Shown here piece by piece: positions 1 to 11,879 of a stretch of DNA of 64,000 nucleotides. The notes beneath the pieces are model-generated. The model searched no databases, was not told the DNA's origin, and was given only the letters and a program-made list of their open reading frames with translations. Source of the stretch: Ceratotherium simum simum (Eukaryota; Chordata; Mammalia; Perissodactyla; Rhinocerotidae); assembly GCF_000283155.1 (NCBI RefSeq), contig NW_004454178.1, positions 1,904,763 through 1,968,762 of the forward strand. The letters run 5' to 3'. Both the position numbers and the translations under genes were made by a program. Numbering within the stretch: the first letter of the stretch is position 1; every line of letters begins with the position of its first letter.

Positions 1-661
1 AGGGGTAATTTTTCCACGAGTAGTTGTAAATTGGCTGTGTCCACGGGAGGAGGTGAGTTCAGAGTCTGCCTACGCCGCCATCTTGACTCCGCCTCCTCCA
101 GGTTAAGCCTACTTTTGAACACAAGTATTAGTATCCTCTGTGGGTTGTGCCTATGCAAACTTAGTGAAGTGACCAATGAAGACCAGAGCATTTCTGGTTC
201 TCATAGAATTTATTTTTAAGGTCAGAAAATTCTCTGAACTGTTCTATTAGGGCATGAGCTTCTGTGTTTATTTTTAGGGTATCTACCTTCTTCTCTGTTA
301 TTTTCCCATCTACCTTTCTCATAACATTACCACCCTATTCAGTACGCATTGTCAATGTCAGCAAAAAAAAATAACGTTCTTGACAATTCAGTGATTTTCC
401 AAATCCTGGTTACCAAATCTCATCTGATTCTTCTTTTCTTTGTACCATGGGATATAAAACTCTTTTCCTTATGATAAGATTGGGCTATATTTTTCTATTA
501 TAATTTCATTTTAGTTTATTATCGCTAAAGGAAGTTTAAACATTGCTTCAAAATATATAATACTTAATGCTTCTTGATAAGTGACACCATCCTGGGATTT
601 TATTTAACACTACTAAATATCTGCATCTTTTATGGGTTCTACTATCTTGCATGTTGACTAT
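1..661. other. AT-rich DNA, no gene recognised
   Basis: No coding region or named repeat is evident. The first 110 bases include a GC-richer patch with a gccgccatcttgactccgcc motif, a wording often seen near the ends of old L1 or LTR elements, but too little is present to classify it. The one short open frame starting here (62 codons) has no recognisable motif. Confidence 0.5.
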
Positions 662-671
662 TTAATTCTCT

Positions 672-917
672 CTCTCTCTTTTTTTTTTTTTGTAAGGAGG
701 ATCAGCCCTGAGCTAACATCCATGCTAATCCTCCTCTTTTTGCTGAGGAAGACTGACCCTAGGCTAACATCCGTGCCCATCTTCCTCTACTTTATATGGG
801 ACACTGCCATAGCATGGCTTGACAAGTGGTGTGTAGGTGTACGCCCGGGATCGAACCCTGGGCCTCTGAAGCGGAGTGCATGCACTTAACCTCTATGCCA
901 CCGGGCCGGCCCCCTAA
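672..917 (-). mobile_element. ERE SINE (tRNA-derived, equine type)
   Basis: Read on the minus strand, the element begins with the GGGGCCGGCCCGGTGG-type head, carries a near-perfect pol III B box (GGTTCGATCCC, at 847-857 on the plus strand), and ends in the repeated GAGCTAACATC / AGGAGGAT body and an A-rich tail (poly-T at about 679-691 on the plus strand). A 10-bp direct repeat, ttaattctct, flanks it (662-671 and 918-927) and is taken as the target-site duplication. EREs are non-autonomous and depend on L1 machinery. Not a gene. Confidence 0.9.
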
Positions 918-944
918 TTAATTCTCTTAATCTTTCAAGGAAAA

Positions 945-1075
945 TCGTTTCCCCCTTTATTTTAAAGACGAAAAAATTGAGGAACAGCAAAATGTAACAG
1001 TTTCCCATAGCCTTAGATTGACTAAATATTTGGTACAGAGATTCACACTCAACACTACTGATTAGAGAGCCTTTA
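945..1075 (-). repeat. Possible MIR SINE fragment
   Basis: The stretch ccctttattttaaagacgaaaaaattgagg followed by a cagtttcccatag-like block resembles the reversed MIR core (the 'fraction of tissue below' order: ccattttacagatgaggaaactgagg, then cacacagctagtaagtgg), but it is diverged and the 3' part is poor. It is only a tentative call. Confidence 0.35.
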
Positions 1076-1759
1076 CGCGTTCCTCTTGATGACAATAAAC
1101 TCATGAGTGTGACATTTATGTTGCTGGAACAGAAGTCCACAGTCTCAAAGGAAATGATTGACTTGGAACATGCATTTCCACTAAAATCTGCCTCTCCTGT
1201 CACTGTCCCTGAGTTCTGGGAGAACACCTTTTATACGCCCAGGCACATCACAATATGGTTTCTAAATGATAGTAACGTTAAGAATAACATTTTTCAGCAG
1301 TGTCATTCCGGGAACTGATCTATGGTGTAACAGCAACCTCTTCAGTGTGATGCTTTCTCTGCTGTGAGAAGGTGCAGGCTTTAATATATCACGATGTCTC
1401 TTTTATTCATTTCTTTCAACCTTTGGTTTAGTGCTTATAAATTACCTATAACGGGTTTCCGAGTGATACCTTACTTAGTTATCAAATTTGGTAACATCAT
1501 CTAGGAGCCTGCTGAAAGAATTTATGCAAGTTTTACATGCTGAAGAGTTCTGGCCGTGGATGTCTTTATGTATGTATAAACCTTATAACCTGGCACCCTT
1601 TTAACACTAGTATTTCAGAAATAGGGCTAATTCATACTTTGCAGGCTATCTGTGTTACCAAGGTTCTATTTTATACAGCCACTAATTTTGGCTGGTATAT
1701 GCTTTAACCCCTAGGATTTTTGAAGCCATGTGAAAACAAATTTAAAATTGCTGACACAT
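1076..1759. other. No gene or repeat recognised
   Basis: Single-copy-like DNA. Overlapping short open frames on both strands between about 886 and 1318 carry no recognisable domain and overlap the ERE border on one side. Confidence 0.5.
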
Positions 1760-2209
1760 TTGTCAGGGATCTCCAGAGAAATAAAACCAATGATACATCT
1801 ATATATCTATATATGTATATCTATATACCCGGAGAGAAAGAGAGACAAAGAGATTTTAAGGAATGGGCTTACATGATTGTGGGGGCTGGCAAGTCCAAAA
1901 TCTGTACTGCATGCCTGCAGGCTGGAGACCCAGGGAAGAGCTGATGTTGCTGCCTCCCATCCAAAGGCAGTATGGAGGCAGAATCCTTTCTTACTCTGAG
2001 AGACCTCAGTATTTTTCTCCTAAGGCCATCAACTGATTGGGTGAGGCCCACCCACATTATGGAGTATAATCTGCTTTACTCAAAGTTTACTGATTTAAAT
2101 GTTAGTCACATTTTAAAAATTCTTCACAGCACCATTTAGACTGGTGTTTGACCAAACATATAGACACTGTAGTCTAGTCAAGTAGACATAAAAAATTAAC
2201 CATCACAGC
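1760..2209 (+). repeat. Ancient LTR-like interspersed repeat
   Basis: The sequence runs from tgtcagggatctccagagaa through an (atatct)-type microsatellite (about 1797-1828), the block ggaatgggcttacatgattgtgggggctgg, and gattgggtgaggcccacccacatt, to aaaattaaccatcaca. This order of blocks is familiar from a common placental interspersed repeat. The TG start and CA end suggest an LTR, but I cannot name the family with certainty and no clean target duplication is visible. Confidence 0.55.
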
Positions 2210-2954
2210 TGGGTTCTAACCTCTTACATGCATTTTCTCTAAAAAATCAGTGTCATTTAATTCCAAAGATATTGGCCTATGAAAATTTCAAAGGCCTTTG
2301 TAATGCAGACACAAATTAATACAATTTAATGTAAAATTAGCCTTTTGATTTTGAAATTCAATCTCTTTTTTATAGTGGTAATATCTATAGTTGAATTCTT
2401 TGCAGTTAGTGATCACATAACATAATTAAGACTTTTTCTAACTTTTGCTCATACTATAAGTAATGATATTAAGGTTCAAAGCTTGACTGGTACCCTTCCA
2501 CAGTGATGGGAAAGACAAACACTCTTTGTTAAGAATTACTTAATATTTCATAACATTTCCAGGAAATTTAACCTGAGTTTTCATTTAAAATGTTCTCATT
2601 TAGAGATTTATTTTAATGAAACCACCATTTAAAAAAAACACATTTTTTTTTCTACTTGGGACAATACTCATTATGCTCTTGAATCTTTAATTTATAATTT
2701 ATTATCTTTTAGCTAGTAAGCATTCGATACATACTAGCTCCCTACTTTCCTTAGAGTAAGAATTAAAATGCAACAATGTATCTTAACATGCACAAGAATA
2801 TTCTACTGAATAACTTTTTAAACTGTTCTTATTGGTCCTTTGTTTCAGTGCTTCTAATATTTATCATGTGTGAATGAAATCAGTACAGCGAATCCTGGAG
2901 AAAGGAAGCCTGTGGTACCACCTGTAACCATTGGTCCTATTAGTCAGGATGAGC
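2210..2954. other. AT-rich DNA, no gene recognised
   Basis: Low-complexity A/T runs are frequent (for example near 2625-2650). No open frame of note, no splice-like exon and no repeat I can name. Confidence 0.5.
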
Positions 2955-3360
2955 CGAGACGGGCTGAGTTATACCACACATAAAACAATGACGAAATCTC
3001 AGTGGCTTTATTAACCAAGGGTTGTTTCTTGCTTATCTACATCTCCAACACGGTCAGTACGAGAGCTCTGCTCATCATGCTTACTCGGAAACCCAGGCTA
3101 ATTGAGACTCCATTTACACACGTGCCCCATGACTCCTGTGCCAGAAGGAAGGACACTTCATGTGCATTGTATGTGCAGCTTCTCAAGGTTCTCACCCAGA
3201 GGTGACCGGCACCACTTCTGCTCACATTTTGTTAACCAACAAAGTTACACGGCCGTGTGCTTAACTGCAGAATACGTGAGGAGGCATAATTCTACTGAGA
3301 GCCTGGAAGGAGGGTAACTGGTAACTCATGAATAGTCTTAGGGACCACAGTCAGGCGCTG
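2955..3360 (+). repeat. Ancient interspersed repeat, copy 1 (unnamed)
   Basis: Contains aatctcagtggctttattaacc followed by gctctgctcatcatgcttactcggaaacccaggct and a cacttctgctcacattttgtt block. The same order (ctgctgtaataa, gctctgctc, ggggacccaggtt) recurs at 4504-4732, so this is a dispersed family. It resembles a common mammalian LTR-type repeat, whose name I cannot give reliably. Three overlapping open frames of 62-71 codons here are chance frames. Confidence 0.5.
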
Positions 3361-4339
3361 TTTCAGGTGTGCGTCCGTGTTGAGGATGATTTCAGGTTTC
3401 ATACACGGCTAAGAGCGGCCCGTAAAGACATTCAGTGATTTCACATAATAAGAGCGAGTAGGTAGGCAGTGTCTGAGCTGGTGTGGGAGCTCGAGAATGT
3501 TCTGAAGGATCAGGCCCTTTTGTGTTTCTCGCCTCCTAGCCCCAGAAGCACGGATTTTTGTCCTTCGCCTGGCCACTGTGTGCTTTCAGGAAGGCTCCTA
3601 CAGCTGTAAATAGCACATCCTCACACACCTCCTTCCTGATTTGGAAGGAACAGGTTTTCTTTCTTGATCTCTCTGTCTCTCTTTTTAGTTGGGAGGAACA
3701 TCTTTCCTAAAAGAAACCAGTCTGCTTTCCTGGCAGATTTTCCTTTATTTTTCATTAGTCAGAAACATGTCACCTGGCAATTTTTAGCTGCAAAGAAAGC
3801 TGGGAAAATGAGTATCTGAAAAGGGGACAAAGGATAACTATAATTGGCTTAGAAGATGATCATGGCTTTACCGTCTTTCTTCCTCTGGAGTGGGGCGCAT
3901 TTTCCCTTAAGTGAAATTGTAGATCCGATACCAAAAAAGAGGGGGAAATGGCTATGGAGAGAACACAAGATTACCTTTCAGAAACAATAAACAATAGAAA
4001 AACTTCATAATCATAGGGAGGTGATAATAGTTTGAGGTAAATTGTAAACAAGACAGATTATCATGTAGTATAAAAAAGTTAAAAGGCAGACTGTGAGAGG
4101 GTGAGATTATTTCAGCTGGGGGGTCAGCTCCGTCGTCGAGGCAGTAGCACACGAGCAGATCCTTGGGAAACTGGTAGTATTTTAATGACGGAAAGGGCAT
4201 TCCAGGTGGAAAACACTAAAGGCAAAGAGCCAGGAAAATGATAATGCTGGGGAGTGAGACTGGGATTAAGTATAAGTGTAAAGATAAAGTCATGAATATC
4301 ACACAAGAGCTTGGACTCTTTAAAGAGCCTGATAACTTT
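3361..4339. other. No gene or repeat recognised
   Basis: Moderately GC-balanced DNA with no recognisable coding motif. Two overlapping minus-strand open frames (3952-4200 and 4124-4369) have no domain signature and run into the MIR downstream. Confidence 0.5.
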
Positions 4340-4503
4340 GGGGCATTGTGATGTGTTGGTTAAGAACAATTGCTCTAGACTTAGCCAATTTCAGTTCAGT
4401 CTTAGTTCTACCACGGACTAGCTGTGAAATGTTGAGCAAATTCTCTAACCTGAGTCTTATTTCCTCATCTGTAATAAAAGGAAGTTAGTGAGGGTGTGCT
4501 AAA
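4340..4503 (+). repeat. MIR SINE, 5' portion (split element)
   Basis: Matches MIR in order: ttggttaagaacaattgctctag, ttctaccacggactagctgtgaaatgttgagcaaattctctaacctgagtcttatttcctcatctgtaa. It breaks off after about position 4503 and appears to resume at 4733 with the MIR tail, implying that the intervening sequence inserted into it. Confidence 0.65.
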
Positions 4504-4732
4504 CTGCTGTAATAAATAGAGGCAAAAACGTAACGGCTGAAATAAAATAGTCTATGTTTTGTTCGTATAACAAGGTAGTGGGCAGGCTCTGCTCCCTGCA
4601 ATCATTTGGGGACCCAGGTTGAAGGCAACTTTGCCATCTTCAGCAAAGGCTTTCCATAATCTCTCTGTGATAGCTCTCCAGAAAGCTTCATTGAGGTCTA
4701 GGGAGCACTGCATGGTGTAATGCATACTAGGC
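4504..4732 (+). repeat. Ancient interspersed repeat, copy 2, inserted in a MIR
   Basis: Shares the blocks ctgctgtaataa, ggctctgctccctgca and ggggacccaggttgaaggcaactttgccatcttc with the repeat at 2955-3360. It sits between the two halves of a MIR, so it must be younger than that MIR. Confidence 0.5.
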
Positions 4733-4800
4733 ACTTAGCATACTGCCTGACACAGAGTAAGCAATCCATAAATATTAATGGTTATTAATGTTGGCCATAA
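4733..4800 (+). repeat. MIR SINE, 3' portion (split element)
   Basis: The sequence gcacttagcatactgcctgacacagagtaagcaatccataaatattaatggttatta is the usual MIR 3' end and completes the element beginning near 4340. Confidence 0.55.
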
Positions 4801-5424
4801 TTTTGCCTTAGAAACCAAAGGGCTTAAAGGGGAATTGAAAGAAAAGTAAGTGTTCTTAAACCACAAAAGAATATTTCATGTATTAATTTGTTTTGAGTAG
4901 AAAAATGAGACAATTAGAACTGGAATAAAAATTATTCTGGCAAATGTACGTAGGATAGTTCTGTGAGGGGTGTGATGGTTGTGGGTAGACGAATCAATTA
5001 GAAGATAGTGCAGTGATGTAGGCAAGAAGTAATGAGATCAGAAGGGGGATAGGAAGGAAGAAGAGGGGACAGAGCCAGTAAATTCTACTATCCAAAGGTT
5101 TTGAGAGTCTCAGATATTTTATGTTCAAATTCAGTAATATATTTGCCATCCACATTCATCACCAGCGAAATCAAAGTATTCCTTTTATAATCTCAAAATA
5201 ATTTTGTGTTAATATTTGGATTTGATGGTAGAAAAGTAGAATGGGAAGGTACCATCAGAGATCCCCTATGCATTTGATATGTGAATGTTTATTTGGAAAT
5301 CAGGCTAAAATAATTTTGCATTAATTTCCTCCTGTTTACTAAAGAATAACTCTCAATTTCTTTCTTACAAATGCTCCCTGTATGCCACAAAATGATTAAT
5401 ACATTTAGTCACCTTTTTAAAACA
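4801..5424. other. No gene or repeat recognised
   Basis: Purine-rich around 5030-5075; otherwise AT-rich DNA with no coding or repeat signature that I can support. Confidence 0.5.
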
Positions 5425-5758
5425 ATTGAGGTAACATTAATTTATAACATTATATAAGTTTTGGGTGTACATCATTTTATTTTGACTTTGGGTAGACTAC
5501 ATCAAGTTCACCACCAAAAGTCTAGTTTCCATCCGTCACCATACACATGTTCCCCTTTACCCTTTTCACCCTCCCTCTCTCCCCCCTTCCCCTCTGGTAA
5601 CCACCAACCTGTTCTCTGTATCTATGTGTTTGTTTGTTTATCTTCTTCATATAAGTGAAATCATACGATATTTGGCTTTCTCCATCTGACTTTTTTTCAC
5701 TTAGCATAATACACTCAAAGATCATCCATGTTGTCAAAAATGGCAAATTTCGTCTTTT
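5425..5758 (-). mobile_element. 5'-truncated L1, 3' end only
   Basis: On the minus strand this contains the last part of L1 ORF2 and its 3'UTR, ending with the polypyrimidine/purine tract seen on the plus strand as cctctctccccccttcccctctggtaaccacc. The same tract recurs at 5930-5950 and 50005-50040, so all three are 3' ends of related L1s. The copy stops at 5758, where the 3' end of a second L1 in the same orientation starts. Confidence 0.8.
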
Positions 5759-6314
5759 TTAAAAATTATTTTATTGAGGTCATATTGGTTTGTAACATTG
5801 TGTAATTTCAGGTGTACATTATTGTATATCAGTTTTTGTATAGACAGCATCATGCTCACCCCCAATAGTCTAGATTTTATGTGTCACCGTACATGTGATC
5901 CCCTTTACCCCTTTCACATTCTCTCCCACCCCCTTCCCTCTGGTAACCACTAATTTGTTCTCCTTACCCATGTGTTTGTTTATTTTCCACACAAGTGAAA
6001 AAATACAGTGTTTGTGTTTCTCTGTCCAGCTTATTTCACTTAAAATAATATCCTCAAGGTCCACCCATGTTGTTGCAAATGTCACAATTTTGTCTTTTTT
6101 ATGGCTGAGTAGTATTCCATTGTATATATACACCACATCTTCTTTATCCATTCACCAGTTGATGGGCACTTGTGTTGCCTCCATGTCTTGGCTATTATGA
6201 ACCATGCTGCGATGAACATAAGGATGCATGAATCTCTTTGAATTGTTGATTTCATGTTCTTTGGATAAATACCCAGTAGTGGAATAGCTGGATCATAAGG
6301 TATTTCTGTTTTTA

Positions 6315-6562
6315 TTTATTTATTTTTTTGGTGAGGGAGATTGGCCCTGAGGTAACGTCTGTTGCCAATCTTCCTCTTTTTGCTAGAGGAAGATTGCCCC
6401 TGAGCTAATATCTGTGCCCATCTTCCTCTATTTTGTGTAAGGGATGCCACCACAGCATGGCTGGATGAGTGGTGTGTAGGTCCGTGCCCAGGATTCGAAT
6501 CCGCAAATCCTGGGCTGCCAAAGTGGACCACATGAACTCTTTGCTGCCACCAGGCCAGCCCT
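6315..6562 (-). mobile_element. ERE SINE inserted in L1 ORF2
   Basis: Minus-strand ERE with head at about 6562, two GAGCTAAYATC/GGAAGATTGGC body repeats and an A-rich tail (plus strand tttatttatttattttttt). L1 sequence continues on both sides with tgttttta repeated at 6307-6314 and 6563-6570, taken as a short target duplication. Inserted after the L1. Confidence 0.85.
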
Positions 6563-9500
6563 TGTTTTTAATTTTTTGAGAAACCTCCATACTGTTTTTC
6601 ATAGTGGCTGCACTGGTTCACATTCCCATTCAGCAGTGTATGAGGGTTCCCTTTTCTCCACATTCTCTCCAAATTTGTTATTTTTTGTCTTATTAATTAT
6701 AGCCATTCTGATGGGGGTGGGCGTAAGAAAATATCTCATCTAGCTTTGATTTGCATTTCCCTAAGAATTAGTGATGTTAAACATCTTTTCATGTGCCTGT
6801 TGGCCATCTGTACATCTTCTTTGGAAAAATGTCTGTTCATATCCTCTGCCCATTTTTTGACTGGGTTGTTGGTTTTTTTGTTAAGTCGTATGAGTTTTTC
6901 ATATATTTTGGAAATTAACCCCTTGTCAGTCATATGATTTACAAATTCTCTTTTGTTTCCCTTGCCTGAGAGACATGGTATTCAAAAAGATGCTGCTAAG
7001 TTTGATGTCAGAGAGTGTACTGCCTCTATTTCCTTCTAGGGGTTTTATGGTTTCAGGTCTTACATTCAAGTCTTCAATCCATTTGGAGTTATTTTTTGCA
7101 TATGGCGTAAGATAATGGTCTACTTTCATTCTTTTGCATATGGCTGTCCAGTTTTCCCAACACCATTTATTGAAGAGACTCCTTTCTCCTTTGTATGTTC
7201 TTGGCTCCTTTGTCAAAGATTATCTGTCCCTCGATATGTGGTTTTATTTCTGGGCTTTCAATTCTGTTCCATTGATCTGTGTGTCTATTTTTCTGCCAAG
7301 ACCGTGCTATTTTGATTACTATAGCTTTTTAGTATATTTTGAAGTCAGGGATTGTGATGCCTCCAGCTTTGTTCTTTTTTCTCAGGATTGCTTTGGCTAT
7401 TTGGGGTCTTTTGTTGCCCCATATAAATTTTAGAATTCTGTGTTCTATTTACATAAAGAATATCATTGGCATTCTGATTGGGATTGCATTGAATCTATCT
7501 ATTGCTTTAAGTAATATGGACCTTTTAACTGTGTTTATTCTTCCAATCCATGAGCATAGAATATCTCCATTTCTTTATGTCTTCAATTTCTTTCACTAAT
7601 GTCTTATAGTTTTCTGCATATAGGCCTTTCACCTCCTTGGTTAAATTTATTTCTAGATATTTTATTCTTTTTGTTGTGATTGTAAACAGAATTGTATTTT
7701 TGAATTCTCTTTCTGCTACTTTATTATTAGTGTATAGAAATGCAACTGATTTTTGTAAGTTGATTTTGTACCCTGCAACTTTGTTGTAGTGATTGATTAT
7801 TTCTAATAGTTTTCTGGTGGATTCTTTAGGATTTTCTGTATACAGAATCATGTCATCCTCAAAGAGTGACAGTTTTACTTCTTCCTTTCCAATTTGGATT
7901 CTTTTTATTTCTTTTTCTTGTCTAATTGCTCTGGCCAAAACCTCTAGTACTATGTTGAATAAGAGCAGCAAGAGTGGGCACCCTTGTCTTGTTCCTGTTC
8001 TTAGAGGGATAGCTTTCAGTTTTTCACCATTGAATATGATGTTAGCTGTGGGTTTGTCATTTATGGCCTTTATTATGTCAAGATACTTTCCTTCTATACC
8101 CATTTTATTAAGAGTTTTTATTACAAACAGTTGCTGAATTTTGTCAAGTGCTTCTCTGCATCCATTGAGCTGATTTTGTGATTTTTATTCTTCATTTTGT
8201 AAATGTAGTGTATCACATCGACTGACTTTCAGATGTTGAACCATCCTTGCATCACTGGAATAAATCTCATTTGATCATGGTGTCTGATCCTTTTAATGTA
8301 TTGCTGTATTAGATTTGATAATATTTTGTTGAGGATTTTTGCTTCTATGTTAATAAGCAATATTGGCTTGTAATTCTTCTTTTTTGTATTGTCCTTCTCT
8401 GGTTTTGGTATCAAGGTAATGTTGGCCTCATAAAATGAGTTATGAACTCCCTTCCTCCTCAAATTTTTGGAAAAGTTTAAGAAGGATTAAATCTTTTTTG
8501 AATGTTTGGTAGAATTCACCAGAGAAGCCATCTGATCCTGGACTTTTGTTTTTCGGGATGTTTTTGATTTCTGTTTCAATTTCTTTACTAATGATCAATT
8601 TATTCAGATTCTCTATTTCTTCTTGATTCAGTTTTGGGAGGTTGTATGAGTCTAGGAATTTATCCCTTTCTTCTAGGCTATCCAGTTTGTTGGCATATAA
8701 CTTTTCATGGTATTCTCTTATAATTCTTTGTATTTCTGTGGTATCCGTTATAATTTCTCCTCTTTCATTTCTGATTCTATTTTTTTGAGCCTTCTCTCTT
8801 TTTTTTCTTCATGGGTCTAGCTAAGGGTTTGTCAATTTTGTTTATCTTTTCAAAGAACCAGCTCTTAGTTTCATTGATCTTTTCTATTGTCTTTTTAATC
8901 TCTATTTCATTTTTCTATGCTCTGATTTTTATCATTTCCATCCTTCTACAGACTTTGGGCCTTGTTCTTTTTCTAGTTCTTGTAGATGTAGCGGTAGATT
9001 GATTATTTGAGATTTTTCTTGAGGTAGGCCTGTATTATTACATACTTCCCTCTCAGTGCCACTTTTGCTGCATCTCATAGATTTTGGTATGTTTTGTTTT
9101 TATTTTTATTTGTCTCCAGGTATGTTATTGATTTCTTCTTTTATTTCTTCATTGATCCAATAATTGTTTGGTAGCATGTTGTTTAGTCTCCACATATTTT
9201 TGACTTTTCCAGCTTTCTTCTTGTAGTTGATTTCTAGTCTTTACTATCGTGGTCAAAAAAGATGCTTGATATGATTTCAATCTTCTTAAATTTATTGAGA
9301 CTTCCTTTGTTTCCAAGTATATGTTCTGTCTTTGAGAATGTTCCATGTGCACTTGAAAAGAATGGGTATTCTGCTACTTTTGGATGGAATGTTCCATACA
9401 TATCTCTTTAGTCCTTCTGGTCTAGTGTTCCGTTTAAGATCAATGTTTCCTCGTTGACTATCTGTCTGGATGATCTACCCCTTGATATTAGTGGGGCATT

Positions 9501-9835
9501 AAATTCCCCTACCATTATTGTGTTGCTGTCAATTTCTCCCTTTAGGTCTGTTAATAGTTGCTTTGTATACTTTTTTGCTCTTATGTTAGATGCATACGTA
9601 TTATTAAGTCTTCTTGATGGATTGTCCCCGATATCATTACATAATGTCCGTTTTTGTCTCTTGGGTATCTGTTTTGGCTTGAACTCTGTTTTGCCTGATA
9701 TAAATATGGCTACACCAACTTTCTTTTGGTTTCCATTTGCTTGGAATATCATCTTCCATCCCTTCGCCCTGAGCCTATGTTTGTCTTTAGAGCTGAGCTG
9801 TGTCTCTCAGATGGAGATAGCATATTGTGGACTCT

Positions 9836-10047
9836 TTTTTTGTTTGTTTGTTTGTTTGCTCTGCTGAAGAAGATTTGCCCTGAGCTAACATTCACTGCCA
9901 ATCTTCCTCTTTTTTTTTTTTGTACGTGGGCTGCCACCACAACATGGCCACTGGCAGATGAGTGGTGTAGGTCTGTGCCTGGGAACTGTACCTGGGCCAC
10001 TGAAGTGGAGCACACTGAACTTAACCACTAGGCCACTGGGGCTGGCC
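9836..10047 (-). mobile_element. ERE SINE inserted in L1 ORF2 5' region
   Basis: Minus-strand ERE. Its tail on the plus strand is (tttg)n at about 9838-9858, and the body repeat is followed by tgggccactgaagtggagcacactgaacttaaccactaggccactggggctggcc. The host L1 reads through from the endonuclease N-terminus (10048 upward) to the next part of the domain (below 9836). Target duplications are obscured by T-rich sequence on both sides. Confidence 0.85.
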
Positions 10048-10599
10048 TATCTTGTTTTTTTGATTCATCCAGCCACTCTGTGTCTTTTGATGGGTTAATT
10101 CAGTCAATTTACCTTTAGAGTGATTATTGATATATGAGGATTTAATACTACCATTTTATCTTTTGTTTTCTGGTTGCTCTAATTTCTATTGTTTCTCTTT
10201 TCTTGTTTCTGTCTATCATTTAAGTTTGGTGGTTGTCTGTGATGTGTTTCTCAATTTTATCTTTTTTTTATGATTTGTAACTTTGTTCTGATTTTTGTTT
10301 TGTGGTTACCACGAGGTTTGTATAAAATATCTCAAGATGAGCTAGTCCTGTTTTTTGCTGATAGCATGTTATCTTCATTTGTCTTTGTAAATTCCATCCT
10401 TTTCTTCTTCCTCATCTATATTTTTATTGTCACAAATTACGCTTTTTTATTTTGAGTTTGTTATCAAATTGAAGTGGTTATCATTATTTTTAATGCTTTC
10501 TTTCTCTTTAACCTTTATGTTATAATTAAGTGTTTACTAAACTATTCTGATATAGAGTTGCAATTTTCTGATTCTATCTGTCTGTTTATCACCTTGCTC

Positions 10600-11858
10600 A
10601 AAGCTTTGTATACCTTTGCCTTTTTGATTCAGGTAGGAGAGCTCTTTTCAAGATTTCTTATAAGGCAGGACTGGTGACGATGAACACCCTCATCTTTTGT
10701 TTGTCTGGGAAAGCCTTTATTTCTTCTTCGTATTTGAAAGAAAGCTTTGCTGGATAGAGTATTCTTGACTGGCAGTTTTTATCTTTCAGTATTTTGAATA
10801 TATCATTCCACTCTCTCCTGGCCTGTAGAGTTTCTGCTGAGAAATATGCTGATAGCCTAGTGGGGATTTCTTTGTGGCTTATTGTTTTTTCTCTCCCTGG
10901 CTGCCATTAATATTCTTTCTTTGTCATTGAATTTTGACAGTTTTAATATAATATGCCTTGGTAAGGGTCTTTTTGCATTGAGATTATTAAGTGTTCTCTT
11001 AGCTTCATGTACTTGTAAATCCAGTTCCTTTCCCAGCTTTGGGAAATTCTTAGCTATTAATTCTTTAAATAAGTTCTCTGCTGTCTTCTCTCTCTCTTCC
11101 TTATTGGATACCCATTATCCTTATGTTGCTTTTCCTCCTTGAGTCAATATTTCTAGTAGAATTTTTCCATTTTTCAAAAATCTTTGTTTTCTCTCTTCTT
11201 CTACCTGAATCATTTCTAGATTTCTATCTTCGAGCTTGCTAATTGTCTCCTCCATATGGTCTGCTCTATTTCCAATGCTTTCTACTTCATTGTTCATGCT
11301 CTTTATTGATTTCTTCAGCTCCAGAATTTGTTTGGTTCTTTTTTATACTTTCAGTCTCTTTGGTGAAGTGCTTCTGTTCATTAATTTTCTTTTCTGAGGA
11401 AGAGTAGCCCTGCATTAACATCTGTTGCCAATCTTCCTCTTTTTCTTTTTTCTCCCCAAAGCCCCAGTACATAGTTGTCTATCATAGTTGTAGAATTGTA
11501 GCTCTTCTATGTAGGATGCCGCCTCTGCATGGCTTGATAAGTGGTGAGTAGGTCCATGCCCAGGATCCAAACCAGCGAACCCTGGGCTGCCAAAGCAGAA
11601 TGTGAGAACTTAACCACTACGCCACTGGGCTGGCCCTTGTTCATTAATTTTATTCCTGATCTCATGGAACTATCTTTCTGAGTTTTCTAGTAGCTTGTTC
11701 AGTTTCTTCATGACAGCTGTTTTGTATGCTCTATCAGTCAGATTGCAGTCTTCTGTGACTTTAAGTTTGGTTTCTGGAGAATTGTCATTTTCTTTTTGTG
11801 ATACTGTGTTACTGTAATTTTTCATAATGCTTGATGAGTTGGTCCTCTGCTGCAGCAT
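10600..11858 (-). pseudogene. L1 ORF1 relic (RNA-binding protein)
   Basis: ORF1 makes the trimeric coiled-coil RNA-binding protein of the L1 RNP. On the minus strand the start lies at about 11858, where a 62-codon open piece (to 11670) is rich in Lys, Glu, Asn and Ser like the ORF1 N-terminus. The coiled-coil region is broken by an ERE (11389-11637), and the RRM and C-terminal region follow at about 11150-10600, with the conserved run LAARERK-type sequence visible near 10890 although frameshifted. Several stops are present. Confidence 0.75.
11389..11637 (-). mobile_element. ERE SINE (long form) inserted in L1 ORF1
   Basis: Minus-strand ERE flanked by a perfect 14-bp direct repeat, tgttcattaatttt, at 11375-11388 and 11638-11651. 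It belongs to the longer type that carries an extra module (plus strand ccccaaagccccagtacatagttgt...tctatgtaggatgcc), also found at 28655 and 61062. The clean duplication proves insertion into an already resident L1. Confidence 0.92.
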
Positions 11859-11879
11859 TGTAGTAGCAACACCTTTCTT

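Larger units (their letters stand above)
5962..10150 (-). pseudogene. L1 ORF2 relic (endonuclease / reverse transcriptase)
   Basis: ORF2 encodes an apurinic-type endonuclease, reverse transcriptase and Cys-rich C-terminus that carry out target-primed reverse transcription in the nucleus. Recognisable in-order pieces on the minus strand are the N-terminus near 10150-10050 (an IKRHR motif, with stops); endonuclease at 9752-9408; reverse transcriptase at 8462-8229 (PGMQGWFN-like site as PVMQGWFN) and 8103-7525 (GTRQGCP, then FEDD instead of the family FADD at residues 81-84 of that 192-codon segment); and C-terminal parts at 7216-6926 ([10 protein letters not shown]), 6933-6736 and 6151-5962. 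Two EREs interrupt it. The mutated catalytic motif, stops and insertions make it a dead copy. Confidence 0.85.

Noticed and set aside
5870..6200. Opposing 93- and 101-codon frames
   Set aside because: Minus-strand frame is the L1 ORF2 C-terminus and 3'UTR; the plus-strand frame is its antisense shadow.
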